A stretch of 64,000 nt of DNA from Dehalococcoidia bacterium (GCA_021462855.1 JAJTXQ010000049.1:62001-126000); one strand, 5' to 3'. Counted from the stretch's first letter, positions 33,028 to 41,835 are shown. The notes: generated by a model from the sequence alone, not told the origin. Translations and numbers: made by a program.

Positions 33028-34665
33028 ATGTCACGCACCGCCCGCATCGCGCTCGTGCAGCTGCCGGCATTCTCGATCGAGGACGCGGCGGCTTCGCTCG
33101 ATCACACGCTCGCGCGGATCGACGTCGCGGCGGCGGAGCGCCCGGACATCATCGCACTGCCCGAGGTGACGTACCCGGCGTACTTCCTCGGGCCAGCGCA
33201 CGAGCGGCCGCCGGTGCTCGCGCCGGCGGAGGCGATGGCGCGGTTCGCCGCGAAGGCGCGCGAACACCGGGCATACATCGCCGCGGGCCTGGCGCTCGAC
33301 GCGCCGGGCGGCGGCTACGCCAACGGCGCGGTGCTGTTTGGCCGGGACGGCGCGGTCGCCGGGCGGTATGACAAGTCGTTCCTCTGGCACTTCGACGAGC
33401 GATGGTTCGCGCCCGGGAGCGCGTACCCGGTGTTCGACACCGACGTCGGGCGGATCGGCATGCTGATCTGCGCCGACGGGCGGCTCCCCGAGATCGCCCG
33501 GTCGCTGGCGCTGCAAGGCGCGGAGTTGATCCTCGACCTGACGGCGTGGGTGAGCGGCGGGCGCCGCGCGGAGGAGCTGACGACGGTCCAGCGCGAGTAC
33601 CTGATGCCGGCGCGCGCGGTCGAGAATGGCGTGTGGTTCGCCTGCGCCGACAAGTTCGGCATCGAAGCGGAGAGCATCGTCTACTGCGGGCGGTCGTGCG
33701 TGATCGACCCGGCGGGGCGGATCGTCGCGGAGCTTGGCGTCGAGGACGACGCGGCGCTGGTGTACGACGTGCCGCTGGCGCCGGCTGCGCCGCCGGTGCC
33801 ACGGCGTCCGGCGCTGTACGGCGCGCTGACGGAGCCGACCGAGGCGCTGCCGGTGATGGCGACGTTAGGCGAACGCGTCGCGCTTCCTGAACATGAGCGG
33901 CGGATCGCGGTGGTGCAGATGCCGCCGCCGGCGACCGGCGTGGCGTTTGTCGAGGCGGCGCGGCGGCACGCGCGGCGGCTCGCGTTGCACGATGCCGACC
34001 TGGCGCTGTTTCCCGCGATGCCCGGCCGGCTCCGCGCCGCGTACCCGCACGACGAGGTGGTCGGTGGCATGCTCGCGCTCGCGCGCGAGACGAAGATGCT
34101 GCTGGCGTTCACGGTGAACGAGGGCGCCGCGGGGGAAGGCCGGCGGCTGGTGTACCTCGTCGGGCCGGAGGGCGTGGCGGGGCGGCACGCGCAGACGCAC
34201 AAGCCGGCCGCGCGGCGCTTCGCATCGCTGCCGCTCGGCGACGCCCCGTGCGAGGTCATCGAGACGCCGCTGGGACGCATCGGCCTGCTGTTCGGCACGG
34301 AGGCCGTCGTGCCGGAGGCGCCGCGGTCGCTGATGCTCCGCGGGGCGGAGATCCTGCTCATCGCCGCGGACCATCCGCCCTACCCGCTGGCGACGATCGC
34401 GCGCGCCCGCGCCGACGAGAACCGCGTGTTCGTGGCGACGGCGAGCGCGCCGGCGGCGAACGGCGCGTCGATGATCGTCGACCCGGCGGGACGCGTGCTG
34501 GCGCAGGCGCTGGAGCAGAGCGTGCTGGCGGTGAGCGCGACGGGGAACCGCGCGCTGAGCCATCTGAAGGCGATGGCGCCGGGGACGGACGCCGTCCGCA
34601 ACCGCCGCCCGGAGAGCTACGGCGCACTCACGCGCGAGCCTTCGGCTGCGGGCACCGTGGTATAA
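33028..34665 (+). CDS. Tandem carbon-nitrogen hydrolase (nitrilase) with inactive second domain
   Basis: The 545-residue protein contains two nitrilase-superfamily domains. Domain 1 (about 1-255) keeps the full Glu-Lys-Cys triad: E46 in LPEVTYP, K116 in RYDKSFLWHF and C148 in MLICADG. Domain 2 (about 285-520) keeps the fold landmarks and a Lys (HKPAARRF), but the Glu position reads LFPAMPG and the Cys position reads LLFGTEA, so it should be catalytically dead. The substrate is unknown. TATGCT lies seven bases before ATG 33028 with no Shine-Dalgarno, which argues for a leaderless start rather than ATG 33016. Confidence 0.85.
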   Translation: MSRTARIALVQLPAFSIEDAAASLDHTLARIDVAAAERPDIIALPEVTYPAYFLGPAHERPPVLAPAEAMARFAAKAREHRAYIAAGLALDAPGGGYANGAVLFGRDGAVAGRYDKSFLWHFDERWFAPGSAYPVFDTDVGRIGMLICADGRLPEIARSLALQGAELILDLTAWVSGGRRAEELTTVQREYLMPARAVENGVWFACADKFGIEAESIVYCGRSCVIDPAGRIVAELGVEDDAALVYDVPLAPAAPPVPRRPALYGALTEPTEALPVMATLGERVALPEHERRIAVVQMPPPATGVAFVEAARRHARRLALHDADLALFPAMPGRLRAAYPHDEVVGGMLALARETKMLLAFTVNEGAAGEGRRLVYLVGPEGVAGRHAQTHKPAARRFASLPLGDAPCEVIETPLGRIGLLFGTEAVVPEAPRSLMLRGAEILLIAADHPPYPLATIARARADENRVFVATASAPAANGASMIVDPAGRVLAQALEQSVLAVSATGNRALSHLKAMAPGTDAVRNRRPESYGALTREPSAAGTVV

Positions 34666-34666
34666 T
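34661..34666 (+). promoter_or_regulatory. Perfect -10 element before RDD gene
   Basis: TATAAT overlaps the TAA stop codon of the nitrilase gene. Transcription would begin near 34673, so the RDD start must lie downstream of that point. No good -35 is visible at the right distance. Confidence 0.55.
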
Positions 34667-34697
34667 CCGCCGTCATTCGCTGGCCGAGGTCCGCGCT

Positions 34698-35303
34698 ATC
34701 ATCACGAACGAGGCCCCCTCCATCACGACGGCGCCGGCACGAGTCACCACCGACACGCATGCGGCGTCGCTGCGCGCGCGCGCCGGCGGCTATGTCATCG
34801 ATATGGTGATCTTCGCGGCGATCGCGATGTTTGTCGTGGTGATCGCGGGGTTTGTGCTGCTGGCGTCGACCGGGTGGGCGGAGCAGGACGCGAGCGATGC
34901 CGAGTTGTACGCCTTCCTCGCGATCATTGGCGTGGGCGCGCCGGCGATCTGGACCGCGCTGAACCTGGCGCTGCTGGCGACGCGGCGGCAGACCGGCGGG
35001 CAGTACGTGGCGGGGTTGCGCGTCGCGCGGGCCGATGGCGCGCCAGTCGCCGCCCGCGACGCGCTCGCGTGGTGGTTCTGTCTCAACCCGCTGCTGTTCT
35101 CCTGGCCGATGGCCATCGTCACCGGGTTTCCTTTGGCGGCGGTGATCGCGCTCGCATTGGGCGCGTTCACGGTGTTCGTCTTCACGGCGCTGATGTTCCT
35201 GTGCCTGCTGGCTCCGGTCGCGGCGCTCGTCTCGTCTGCGCTCGATGCGCAGAACCGTGCGCTGCACGACCGCGTTGTCGGCACGCTGGTGGTCCCGGCG
35301 TAA
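34698..35303 (+). CDS. RDD-family membrane protein, apparent AUC start
   Basis: The protein (201 residues from ATC 34698) is an RDD-family integral membrane protein: SLRARAGGYVIDMVIF at the first helix, GGQYVAGLRVARADGAPV in the middle and QNRALHDRVVGTLVV at the end. No ATG, GTG or TTG occurs in frame between the -10 element at 34661 and the first transmembrane helix. GAGGT (34686-34690) is seven bases before ATC 34698; CTG 34680 is the alternative. Its function is unknown. The next gene starts on the base after its stop. Confidence 0.75.
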   Translation: MITNEAPSITTAPARVTTDTHAASLRARAGGYVIDMVIFAAIAMFVVVIAGFVLLASTGWAEQDASDAELYAFLAIIGVGAPAIWTALNLALLATRRQTGGQYVAGLRVARADGAPVAARDALAWWFCLNPLLFSWPMAIVTGFPLAAVIALALGAFTVFVFTALMFLCLLAPVAALVSSALDAQNRALHDRVVGTLVVPA

Positions 35304-36101
35304 GTGGCGCGCGAAACGGGCAAGTGGTTCGCCGCGCTCGGGCTGTTCGCCGCGCTGGCGGCCACGCTCATCTCGTTGCAGGTGTACCAGGTGACATCGC
35401 GCGGCGTCGCTGACCCGGCGCTGCGCCGCGCGGCGGCCGCGCTGACGGAGATCGACCCGTGGATCGCCGCGAACTACGATGCGCTGCAGCAGTCGGCCGA
35501 GGCATCGGAGCCGGGGGAGGCGATGCCGCTGCCGGACTACCCGCTCGACCTCGGATTCGTGCGCGAGGATGTCGCCGGTGTGCCGGAGGCGGAGCTGCGC
35601 GTGAAGATACTCGACCGCTCCGCGGATGCGCTGTACGCGGACGGCACCGGCGCGCTGCGCGCCGAGGGCGGCGCGCCCACCGCGCGGTTCACATCGGCGG
35701 GCGTGGTGGATGCGTCGGTCGACCTGTTGCGCGCGCGCAACCACGACGCGTCGGCGGTGATGCTGTTCGTGTCGGGCACGATCGCGGCGCTGCTCGCGGG
35801 CGCGCTCATGGCGCTGACGCGGGGGTTCGGGCGGGTGACGGCGATGGGCCTGGTGGTGGTCGCGGCATCGCTGCCGGTGCTGCTGGGCGGTATCGTGCTG
35901 CGGCTGTACATGGCGGCGGGCAGCGACGCGCGCGAGGAGTACCCGCGCCCGCAGCTGCTCGACATCGGCGAGGCGTTGACGTGGATACCGGTGCGCAACG
36001 GGATGGCGTTCGCCTTGCTCGGCGTCGCGTTGCTCGTGGCCGGCGTCGTGGGCGCGATGGTGTCGCGCGGCGATCGGTTGCGGTACGACGTGCGGTCGTA
36101 G
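35304..36101 (+). CDS. Unknown membrane protein coupled to RDD protein
   Basis: The 265-residue protein has an N-terminal transmembrane helix (about 9-28), an extracytoplasmic region of about 120 residues and three further helices (about 150-172, 176-200 and 228-248). The start is GTG 35304, immediately after the TAA of the RDD gene. I do not recognise a family. Tight coupling suggests that the two membrane proteins work together. Confidence 0.7.
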   Translation: MARETGKWFAALGLFAALAATLISLQVYQVTSRGVADPALRRAAAALTEIDPWIAANYDALQQSAEASEPGEAMPLPDYPLDLGFVREDVAGVPEAELRVKILDRSADALYADGTGALRAEGGAPTARFTSAGVVDASVDLLRARNHDASAVMLFVSGTIAALLAGALMALTRGFGRVTAMGLVVVAASLPVLLGGIVLRLYMAAGSDAREEYPRPQLLDIGEALTWIPVRNGMAFALLGVALLVAGVVGAMVSRGDRLRYDVRS

Positions 36102-36158
36102 CTGAAGCTTCACCGGGCGCGCGGCCCGCTGTATCGTAGGCACACGAAGGAGGCGACG

Positions 36159-36701
36159 ATGCCACACCCGCTGGCGAAGAACATCGAGTTCTGGCATTGG
36201 TACCCGGAGTTGCTCGTACGCGACCTGGAGCCGGCGCAGTTGCGCTGGCAGCCGGCGTCGCACGATACGACGATCCTGTTCGCGCTCTGGCACACGTACC
36301 GCGCTGCCGATGACCTGGTGCACGGCTTCCTGCTGCATGCGCCGAGCGTGTTCGCGCGCGACGGCTGGGCGGCGCGCCTGCCCGTGGGCGAGACGGGCAT
36401 CTCGCCGTTCGGGAACGGGCTGACGCGCGAGCAAGTCGCGGCGATCGACCTCGACATCGACGAGGTGCTGGCATATGCGAAGGCGGTAGGCGCGAGCATC
36501 AACGCCGCACTCGAATCGCTGACGGCCGAGAAGGCTGCGGAGGAAGTCGTGCTGCCGTTCTTCAGCAGCGCGTACCCGGGGTACGACCGTCTGCCACGCC
36601 TGGAGGCGATCGTGTTCTTCGCCATCGGCCACACGTCGGAGCACCTCGGCGAGGTGCAGATGATCCGCGGCATGCTCGGACTGAAGGGCGCGCCGTTGTG
36701 A
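36159..36701 (+). CDS. DinB/YfiT-like four-helix protein
   Basis: The 180-residue protein has the DinB-like pattern: WHWYPELLVRDL at the N-terminus, a His in FALWHTYRAADDL and a C-terminal His pair in IGHTSEHLGEVQMIRGML. These are the usual metal-binding positions. DinB-like proteins include thiol-dependent transferases, some of which use mycothiol or bacillithiol, but the role here is unknown. AAGGAGG precedes the ATG. Confidence 0.75.
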   Translation: MPHPLAKNIEFWHWYPELLVRDLEPAQLRWQPASHDTTILFALWHTYRAADDLVHGFLLHAPSVFARDGWAARLPVGETGISPFGNGLTREQVAAIDLDIDEVLAYAKAVGASINAALESLTAEKAAEEVVLPFFSSAYPGYDRLPRLEAIVFFAIGHTSEHLGEVQMIRGMLGLKGAPL

Positions 36702-36714
36702 CGCGCAAGCGTTG

Positions 36715-37899
36715 ATGAGCGAGACACGCCGGTTTCGCTCGCTCATCGAAGGCGGCACGTGGCTGCATCCGTACGAGGGCGGCGCCGGGCTGCTCGACCT
36801 GGCGCTCGCGCTGGCGGCGCTGAGCGGCGCGCCGGTGCAGGGTACGCCTGCCGCCGGGGCCGTCGCCGGCGCGATCGGCGCGCACGACCACATGGTGTTC
36901 GTGCTCGTCGATGGGCTGGGGATGCACCTCGTCGACCCGCTCGAGGAGGCGGCGTTCCTTCGGCAGCACGTTGCGATGCGGCTGCGGTCGGTGTTTCCGT
37001 CGTCGACCGCGCCGGCGCTGACGTCGCTGGCCACGGGGCTGCCACCGGCTGCCCACGCGGTCACCGGGTGGTGGATGCGCCTGCCGCGCGCGTCGCTGAC
37101 GGCGACCATCCTGCCGTTCATCGAACGATTCAGCGGGGAGCCGCTGGGCCGCCGGGGGGTCGACGCGCGGGACGCGTTTCCGGCGCCGTCGTTGCTCGCG
37201 AAGTATCGCCGCGACCGCGCGATGTTTCTGCCCTCGTACATTTCGGAGAGCGTGAGTTCCCGCTACTTCTCGGCGGCCGCGCCGGCGCAGCCGTACCGCC
37301 GGCTGGCGGAGGCGGTCGACGGCGTGGCAGCGCGCATCGCGATGGCGCGGGGGCCAACATACACCTACGTGTACGTGCCGTTCGTCGACCAGGCGCAGCA
37401 CGAGCGCGGGCCGCAGGCGGTGCACGTGCGCCGCGCGCTGTCGAGCGTCGTGCAGCAGCTGGAGCGGCTGGCCGGGTTGCTCACCGGCCGCGCGCGCGTC
37501 GTGCTGACGGCGGACCACGGGCACATCGCCGTCGGGATGCGGCACATCATCATGCCGGACGACCCGCTGATGGACATGCTGGAAGCGCCGCCGTACGGCG
37601 AGCCGCGTGTGCCGATGTTTCGCGCCAGGCCGGGCATGGCCGAGGCGTTCGCGGATGCGTTCCGCGCCCGTTTCGGGGAGCGGTTCGTGCTGCTGTCGAC
37701 GGACGACGCCGAAGCGCTGCGGCTCTTCGGCGAACCGACGTTGTCGGACGAGACACGCGCGCGGATCGGCGACTTCATCGCGCCGGCGCTCGGGGACGAC
37801 GTGCTGCTGTACGACCCGGACGAGGGCCTGCGCGCGATGGAGGGGACGCACGGCGGCCTCACGCCCGCGGAGATGATGGTGCCGCTCGTGCTGATCTAG
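36715..37899 (+). CDS. Alkaline-phosphatase-superfamily phosphodiesterase/pyrophosphatase
   Basis: The 394-residue enzyme has the metal-binding positions of the superfamily: Asp in VLVDGLGMHL, the nucleophile Thr/Ser region TAPALTSLATG, Asp and His in FVDQAQHERG, Asp-His in TADHGHIAVG and His in MEGTHGGLTPAEMMVPL. This pattern resembles nucleotide pyrophosphatase/phosphodiesterases. No signal peptide is visible, so it may act in the cytoplasm. ATG 36715 follows the DinB-like gene by 13 bases; TTG 36712 is also possible. Confidence 0.82.
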   Translation: MSETRRFRSLIEGGTWLHPYEGGAGLLDLALALAALSGAPVQGTPAAGAVAGAIGAHDHMVFVLVDGLGMHLVDPLEEAAFLRQHVAMRLRSVFPSSTAPALTSLATGLPPAAHAVTGWWMRLPRASLTATILPFIERFSGEPLGRRGVDARDAFPAPSLLAKYRRDRAMFLPSYISESVSSRYFSAAAPAQPYRRLAEAVDGVAARIAMARGPTYTYVYVPFVDQAQHERGPQAVHVRRALSSVVQQLERLAGLLTGRARVVLTADHGHIAVGMRHIIMPDDPLMDMLEAPPYGEPRVPMFRARPGMAEAFADAFRARFGERFVLLSTDDAEALRLFGEPTLSDETRARIGDFIAPALGDDVLLYDPDEGLRAMEGTHGGLTPAEMMVPLVLI

Positions 37900-38906
37900 C
37901 GCGGAGCGACGCCCGGTTCGGTGGCGATGGCTTCGGGCGCCAGTGCGTTGTGGCGCATCCGGCGGCGCATCCAGCCGGCGGCGCCGGGGAGCCGCGCGAC
38001 GATGCCGACGGCGAAGAGCAGCACGCCGAGCGCGACGGCGGCCTCCTTCGGCTCTCCGGCAGCGCTGAACAACAGCACGAGCATGGCCTCGCGCGAGCCC
38101 AGCCCGGCGATGGAGATCGGCAGCATCACGACGAGCACGACCATGGCCGCGGCGGCGGCGAGGAACACGACGGACGCTTCGAGGCCGAGCGACTCGGCGA
38201 GCAGCACGACGACGGTCACCTGCAGCAGCACGGCCGCCGCCGAGAGCCCGGCGATCGGCAGCACGCGCCGGCGCACGCCACGGTACACGGCGTGCGCCTC
38301 GGGCGAGACGAACATGTCGGTGGCAGGCCTGAGCCGCGTCAGCGGCCCGCGCTCGATGCGCGCGAGGAGGCGCGGCGCGCGCTGCGTGAGCCAGGCGAGC
38401 GCGATGCCGGCGGCGATGCCGCCGCCCGATACCAGCAGCACGATCGCGGCCATGCGCGGGTGTTCCGGTGCGAGATAGATCGCGGCTACGGCGGCGACGG
38501 CGAGGATCATCGCGGTCTCGATCAGCCGGTCGAAGACGATGCTCGCGGACGACCGCTTCCACGAGTGGCCGTCCTCGCTCATCAGCACGACCGGCGCGAA
38601 CGATGCGGCGATCTGCGGGACGGCGGCTCCGAGAAAGAGGCCGGCGTAGTAGATCGAGAGGTAGTCGGTGAAGCGGCGGTAGCGCACACCCACAGTCTCG
38701 GCGAGGATGCGCCAGCGGGCGGCGCGCACGACGGACGCGACGAGCATCAGCGCAGTCGCGGCGACGAGGTAGCCCGGCTGCGCGTCACGTACGGCGTCGA
38801 TGGCGTCGGAGAGCAGGTTGCGGTTGAGGATGAAGAGGGCGGGAAACACGAGCAGGCCGACGAGGCGCAGCGCCCACGATACGTGGCTGAGACGAGGCTT
38901 CGGCAT
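37896..38906 (-). CDS. Lysylphosphatidylglycerol synthase-type / UPF0104 membrane flippase
   Basis: The 336-residue membrane protein has about eight transmembrane segments and the family pattern ARWRILAETVG, YLSIYYAGLFLGAAVPQIAASFAPV and SIVFDRLIET, then ISIAGLGSREAMLVLLF. The family includes flippase domains of MprF and AglD-like proteins that move lipid-linked groups. GGAGA precedes the ATG on its strand. It is divergent from a methyltransferase gene and near two glycosyltransferases, which suggests lipid or glycolipid handling. It overlaps the preceding phosphatase gene by four bases tail to tail. Confidence 0.85.
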   Translation of the reverse strand: MPKPRLSHVSWALRLVGLLVFPALFILNRNLLSDAIDAVRDAQPGYLVAATALMLVASVVRAARWRILAETVGVRYRRFTDYLSIYYAGLFLGAAVPQIAASFAPVVLMSEDGHSWKRSSASIVFDRLIETAMILAVAAVAAIYLAPEHPRMAAIVLLVSGGGIAAGIALAWLTQRAPRLLARIERGPLTRLRPATDMFVSPEAHAVYRGVRRRVLPIAGLSAAAVLLQVTVVVLLAESLGLEASVVFLAAAAAMVVLVVMLPISIAGLGSREAMLVLLFSAAGEPKEAAVALGVLLFAVGIVARLPGAAGWMRRRMRHNALAPEAIATEPGVAPR

Positions 38907-38935
38907 CGCGTCTCCGGTCGAGGCGGGGTGGTGCA

Positions 38936-38943
38936 AGTATAAT
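38936..38943. promoter_or_regulatory. Overlapping divergent -10 elements
   Basis: On the plus strand TATAAT (38938-38943) faces the methyltransferase gene. On the minus strand TATACT (38941 down to 38936) faces the flippase-like gene. The two share four bases, so RNA polymerase could start in either direction from one site. Confidence 0.5.
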
Positions 38944-38987
38944 GCCCCCCCGGCGCCCCCTGACCATAACGAAACCGGCGCCCGCGC

Positions 38988-39839
38988 GTGACGCGCCGGA
39001 GGGCCGTGCCCGAGTACGACTACGCAGATTACTGGCCCGCCGTCGCCGATGCGCACGCGGCCGTGGACCCGCTGGGCGCCGTGTGCTGGGACGGCGCGCC
39101 GCCGTGGTTCAACCGCTTCCTCGCCGATGGGCAGCGGCGCGCGCTGGAGCGAGCGATGCTGGCGACGCTCGGCGACGAGCGGCGCGCAGGACGTGCGCTT
39201 GACATCGGCTGCGGCGCGGGACGATGGACGCGCTGGCTGGCGCGCTGGTGGAGCGACCCGGTGGGGTGCGATCTCTCGGCGGGGATGCTCGCGGCCGGCG
39301 CCGGGCCGCGGGTCCGCGCGGATGTCACCGCGCTGCCGTTCGCCGGCGCGTCGTTCGAGATGGCGCTCTCGGTGACGGTGCTTCAGCACCTGCCGGCGGA
39401 GGCGCAGCAGCGCGCGGTGGCGGAGATCGCACGCGTCGTCAAGCCGGGCGGCGCCGTCGTGTTGCTGGAGATGACGAACCGGATCGCGCCGGGGCCGCAC
39501 AACTTCCCGCGGCCGCTCGCGTCGTGGCGGGCGTTGGTGCAGGGTGCGGGATTGCGCGTCGAGCGGGCGGCGGGGGAGGGGTACGCGCCGCTCGTGCGCC
39601 TGGGCGTGGCGGCGGCGCGCCGGCTTCCGCTGCCGCGCGCGCGGCGGTCGGGCGGCGACGATGTCAAGGGCGTCGGCGGGTCCCGGCCGACGGCGGCCAG
39701 CATCGGCGCGCTGCCGGCGCCGGTGCGCCTCGTGGCACGGGGCGTGGTCGCGGCGTCGTACCCGATCGAACGGGCGGCGGAGCGTGTCGTCCCGGCGCGG
39801 CTCGCGCTGCACGGATGCATCGTCGCCCGCCGGACGTAG
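38988..39839 (+). CDS. Class I SAM-dependent methyltransferase
   Basis: The protein (283 residues from GTG 38988) has motif I ALDIGCGAGRWTRWL, then VGCDLS, ADVTALPF and SVTVLQHLP, and the post-motif RVVKPGG. It transfers a methyl group from S-adenosylmethionine to an unknown acceptor. A second in-frame GTG at 39006 (PEYDYADYW) is equally plausible. Its neighbours (flippase-like protein, GT2, GT4) suggest a lipid or glycan acceptor, which is an inference. Confidence 0.88.
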   Translation: MTRRRAVPEYDYADYWPAVADAHAAVDPLGAVCWDGAPPWFNRFLADGQRRALERAMLATLGDERRAGRALDIGCGAGRWTRWLARWWSDPVGCDLSAGMLAAGAGPRVRADVTALPFAGASFEMALSVTVLQHLPAEAQQRAVAEIARVVKPGGAVVLLEMTNRIAPGPHNFPRPLASWRALVQGAGLRVERAAGEGYAPLVRLGVAAARRLPLPRARRSGGDDVKGVGGSRPTAASIGALPAPVRLVARGVVAASYPIERAAERVVPARLALHGCIVARRT

Positions 39840-39848
39840 ACAATTATG

Positions 39849-39877
39849 TTGACAGGCGGGCCGCGCGGACGTAGAGT
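39849..39877 (+). promoter_or_regulatory. Promoter of GT2 gene
   Basis: Consensus TTGACA (39849-39854) and TAGAGT (39872-39877) are 17 bases apart. A leader of about 100 bases follows and ends with GGGAGGCGGG. GTGGG/CCCAC near 39956-39972 can form a small hairpin just before the ribosome-binding site. Confidence 0.7.
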
Positions 39878-39983
39878 CCCAGCACCGCGCGCCGAACACG
39901 ACCGGAACCCCGCCCCGGCTGCGGCAATGCGCGCCATCGAGTTGCGTTTCTGATGTGGGCGCCTGTCCCACACGGGAGGCGGG

Positions 39984-40760
39984 TTGAACGTCATCATCGT
40001 CACGCCGACGTATAACGAGCGCGAGAACATCGAGCGCCTGCTGCCGCGTCTGCTCGCCCACGGGCCGAACTACCGCGTGCTGGTGGTGGACGACAGCTCG
40101 CCGGACGGCACCGGCGACTTCGTCGAGGAGTATTCGCTTGACGAACCGCGCGTGACGCTGCTGCGGCGCCCGACGCGCGACGGCCTCGGGCGCGCATACG
40201 TGGCCGGGTACACGGCGGCGCTGATGACAAGCGCGGACTACATCGTGCAGATGGACGCCGACTTCTCGCATGACCCGGACTTCGTGCCGACGCTGGCACA
40301 CGTCGCGCAACAGACGGGCGCCGACCTTGTCGTCGGGAGCCGGTACATCGCGGGCGCGCGCATCGACAACTGGCCGCGCCGGCGGGCGCTCTTGAGCCGG
40401 CTCGGCAACCTGTACACGCGCCTCGTGCTGGGCACGAGCATCTCGGACTACACGACGGGATTCACCGTCGCCCGCGCCGACGCGCTGCGCCGGCTGCGCG
40501 TCGACTCGCTGGGCGCGAACGGCTTTGCGTTCCTGCTCGAGTTCAAGCACGCGTTCCGCACGCACGGCATGAGCATCGCCGAGATCCCGATCACGTTCGT
40601 CGAGCGCGAGCGAGGCAAATCGAAGCTGCATACGGGCATCATCGGCGAGGCGCTGACGACCGTCTGGCGGATCCGGAAGCAGCAGGCCGCGCCGAGCGCG
40701 CCGCCAATCCTGCGGCCGGGCATCGCCGGCGGAACGGGCGAGCCGATCGACGAGCGTTGA
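39984..40760 (+). CDS. Polyprenol-phosphate mannosyltransferase-like GT2
   Basis: The 258-residue enzyme is a family 2 glycosyltransferase like dolichol/polyprenol-phosphate mannose synthase: TPTYNERENIERLL, VVDDSSPDGTGD, MDADFSHDP (metal-binding DxD), VGSRY and IPITFVERERGKSKL. It would make polyprenol-linked sugar for later transfer outside the cell. There are no C-terminal transmembrane helices. The start is TTG 39984 with GGGAGGCGGG upstream. The stop overlaps the TTG start of the GT4 gene. Confidence 0.88.
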   Translation: MNVIIVTPTYNERENIERLLPRLLAHGPNYRVLVVDDSSPDGTGDFVEEYSLDEPRVTLLRRPTRDGLGRAYVAGYTAALMTSADYIVQMDADFSHDPDFVPTLAHVAQQTGADLVVGSRYIAGARIDNWPRRRALLSRLGNLYTRLVLGTSISDYTTGFTVARADALRRLRVDSLGANGFAFLLEFKHAFRTHGMSIAEIPITFVERERGKSKLHTGIIGEALTTVWRIRKQQAAPSAPPILRPGIAGGTGEPIDER

Positions 40761-41782
40761 GGATCCTCCTTGCCACGTCGGAGGTGCCGCCGACGCTGAG
40801 CGGGATGGCTCGCGTCGCCGGGCGGCTGACCGACGGGTTCCGCGCGCGCGGACACGATGTGGACGTGCTGGCGTCGGAACGGCTCCGGCGCGTGAGGGTG
40901 CGCGAGCTGCGCGTGCCGCTGCTCCTGCCATCGTGGCGCTCGGTCAGCCGGCGCATTGGCGCGGCGGACGTGGTGTCGCTGCACGGGCCCATCCCGGCGT
41001 TCAGTGACCTCCTGTTGTTCTTCAGGCGCTTCGGGCAGGGTGCGCCGGCCGTGGCGTACACCCACCACATGGACGTCGGCTTCAGGCGGCTGGCGTTCCT
41101 CACCGGCCCCTACGGCACGGCGATGCGCCGCCTGGCGGCCCGTGCTGGAGCGGTGATCGTTTCGACGCGGGCGACGGCGGCGACGTTCCGGCATCCCAAC
41201 GTGCAGGTTGTGCCGTTCGGCGTCGACCTGGAGCGGGTGCGCGAAGAGCCGAAGTTTGACGAATTCACGGTGCTGTTCGTGGGGCAGTTGAGGCCGTACA
41301 AGGGCGTCGACGTGCTGCTGCGGGCGGCGGCGCGCCTGCCGGACGTGCGGCTGCTGGTCGCCGGGACGGGCTACGCCGAGGCGCCGCTCCGGGCACTGGC
41401 GACGAAGCTGGGGCTTCGAAATGCCGAATTCCTCGGCCCGGTGCCGGAGGACGCGTTGTGGTCGTTATACGCGCGCTCACATGTGCTGGCGCAGCCATCG
41501 CTCGAGATGGAGTTCTTCGGGCTGGCGATGCTTGAGGGCATGGCATCGGGGTGCGTGCCGGTGATCTCTGACTTGCCGGGTCCCGTGGAGGTGCTCGGCG
41601 ATGCCGGCCTCGTCGTCCCGCGCGGCGATGAGGCTGCGTTGGCGGCGGCCATCGGGCGGCTCCGGGACGGCGAGGCCCTTCGGGCGTCGCTCGCCGCGCG
41701 GGCGGCTGCGCGTGCCGGTGGCTTCACGTGGGACCGCTGCATCGACAGGCATCTCGAGATTTACGCGGGGCTCGTGCAATAA
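40757..41782 (+). CDS. Glycosyltransferase family 4
   Basis: The 341-residue GT-B enzyme has an N-terminal domain with TSEVPPTLSGMARVAGRLTDGF and THHMDVGF, and a C-terminal donor-binding domain with VGQLRPYKGVDVLLRA, SLEMEFFGLAMLEGMASG (the Glu-x7-Glu motif) and VVPRGDEAAL. The acceptor is unknown. The TTG start overlaps the previous stop (TTGA), so it is co-translated with the GT2. Confidence 0.9.
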   Translation: MRILLATSEVPPTLSGMARVAGRLTDGFRARGHDVDVLASERLRRVRVRELRVPLLLPSWRSVSRRIGAADVVSLHGPIPAFSDLLLFFRRFGQGAPAVAYTHHMDVGFRRLAFLTGPYGTAMRRLAARAGAVIVSTRATAATFRHPNVQVVPFGVDLERVREEPKFDEFTVLFVGQLRPYKGVDVLLRAAARLPDVRLLVAGTGYAEAPLRALATKLGLRNAEFLGPVPEDALWSLYARSHVLAQPSLEMEFFGLAMLEGMASGCVPVISDLPGPVEVLGDAGLVVPRGDEAALAAAIGRLRDGEALRASLAARAAARAGGFTWDRCIDRHLEIYAGLVQ

Positions 41783-41835
41783 AGCTGCAACCCGCCGCGC
41801 GATGGAATCGACGTAACACGGGCTAGACTTGCGGC

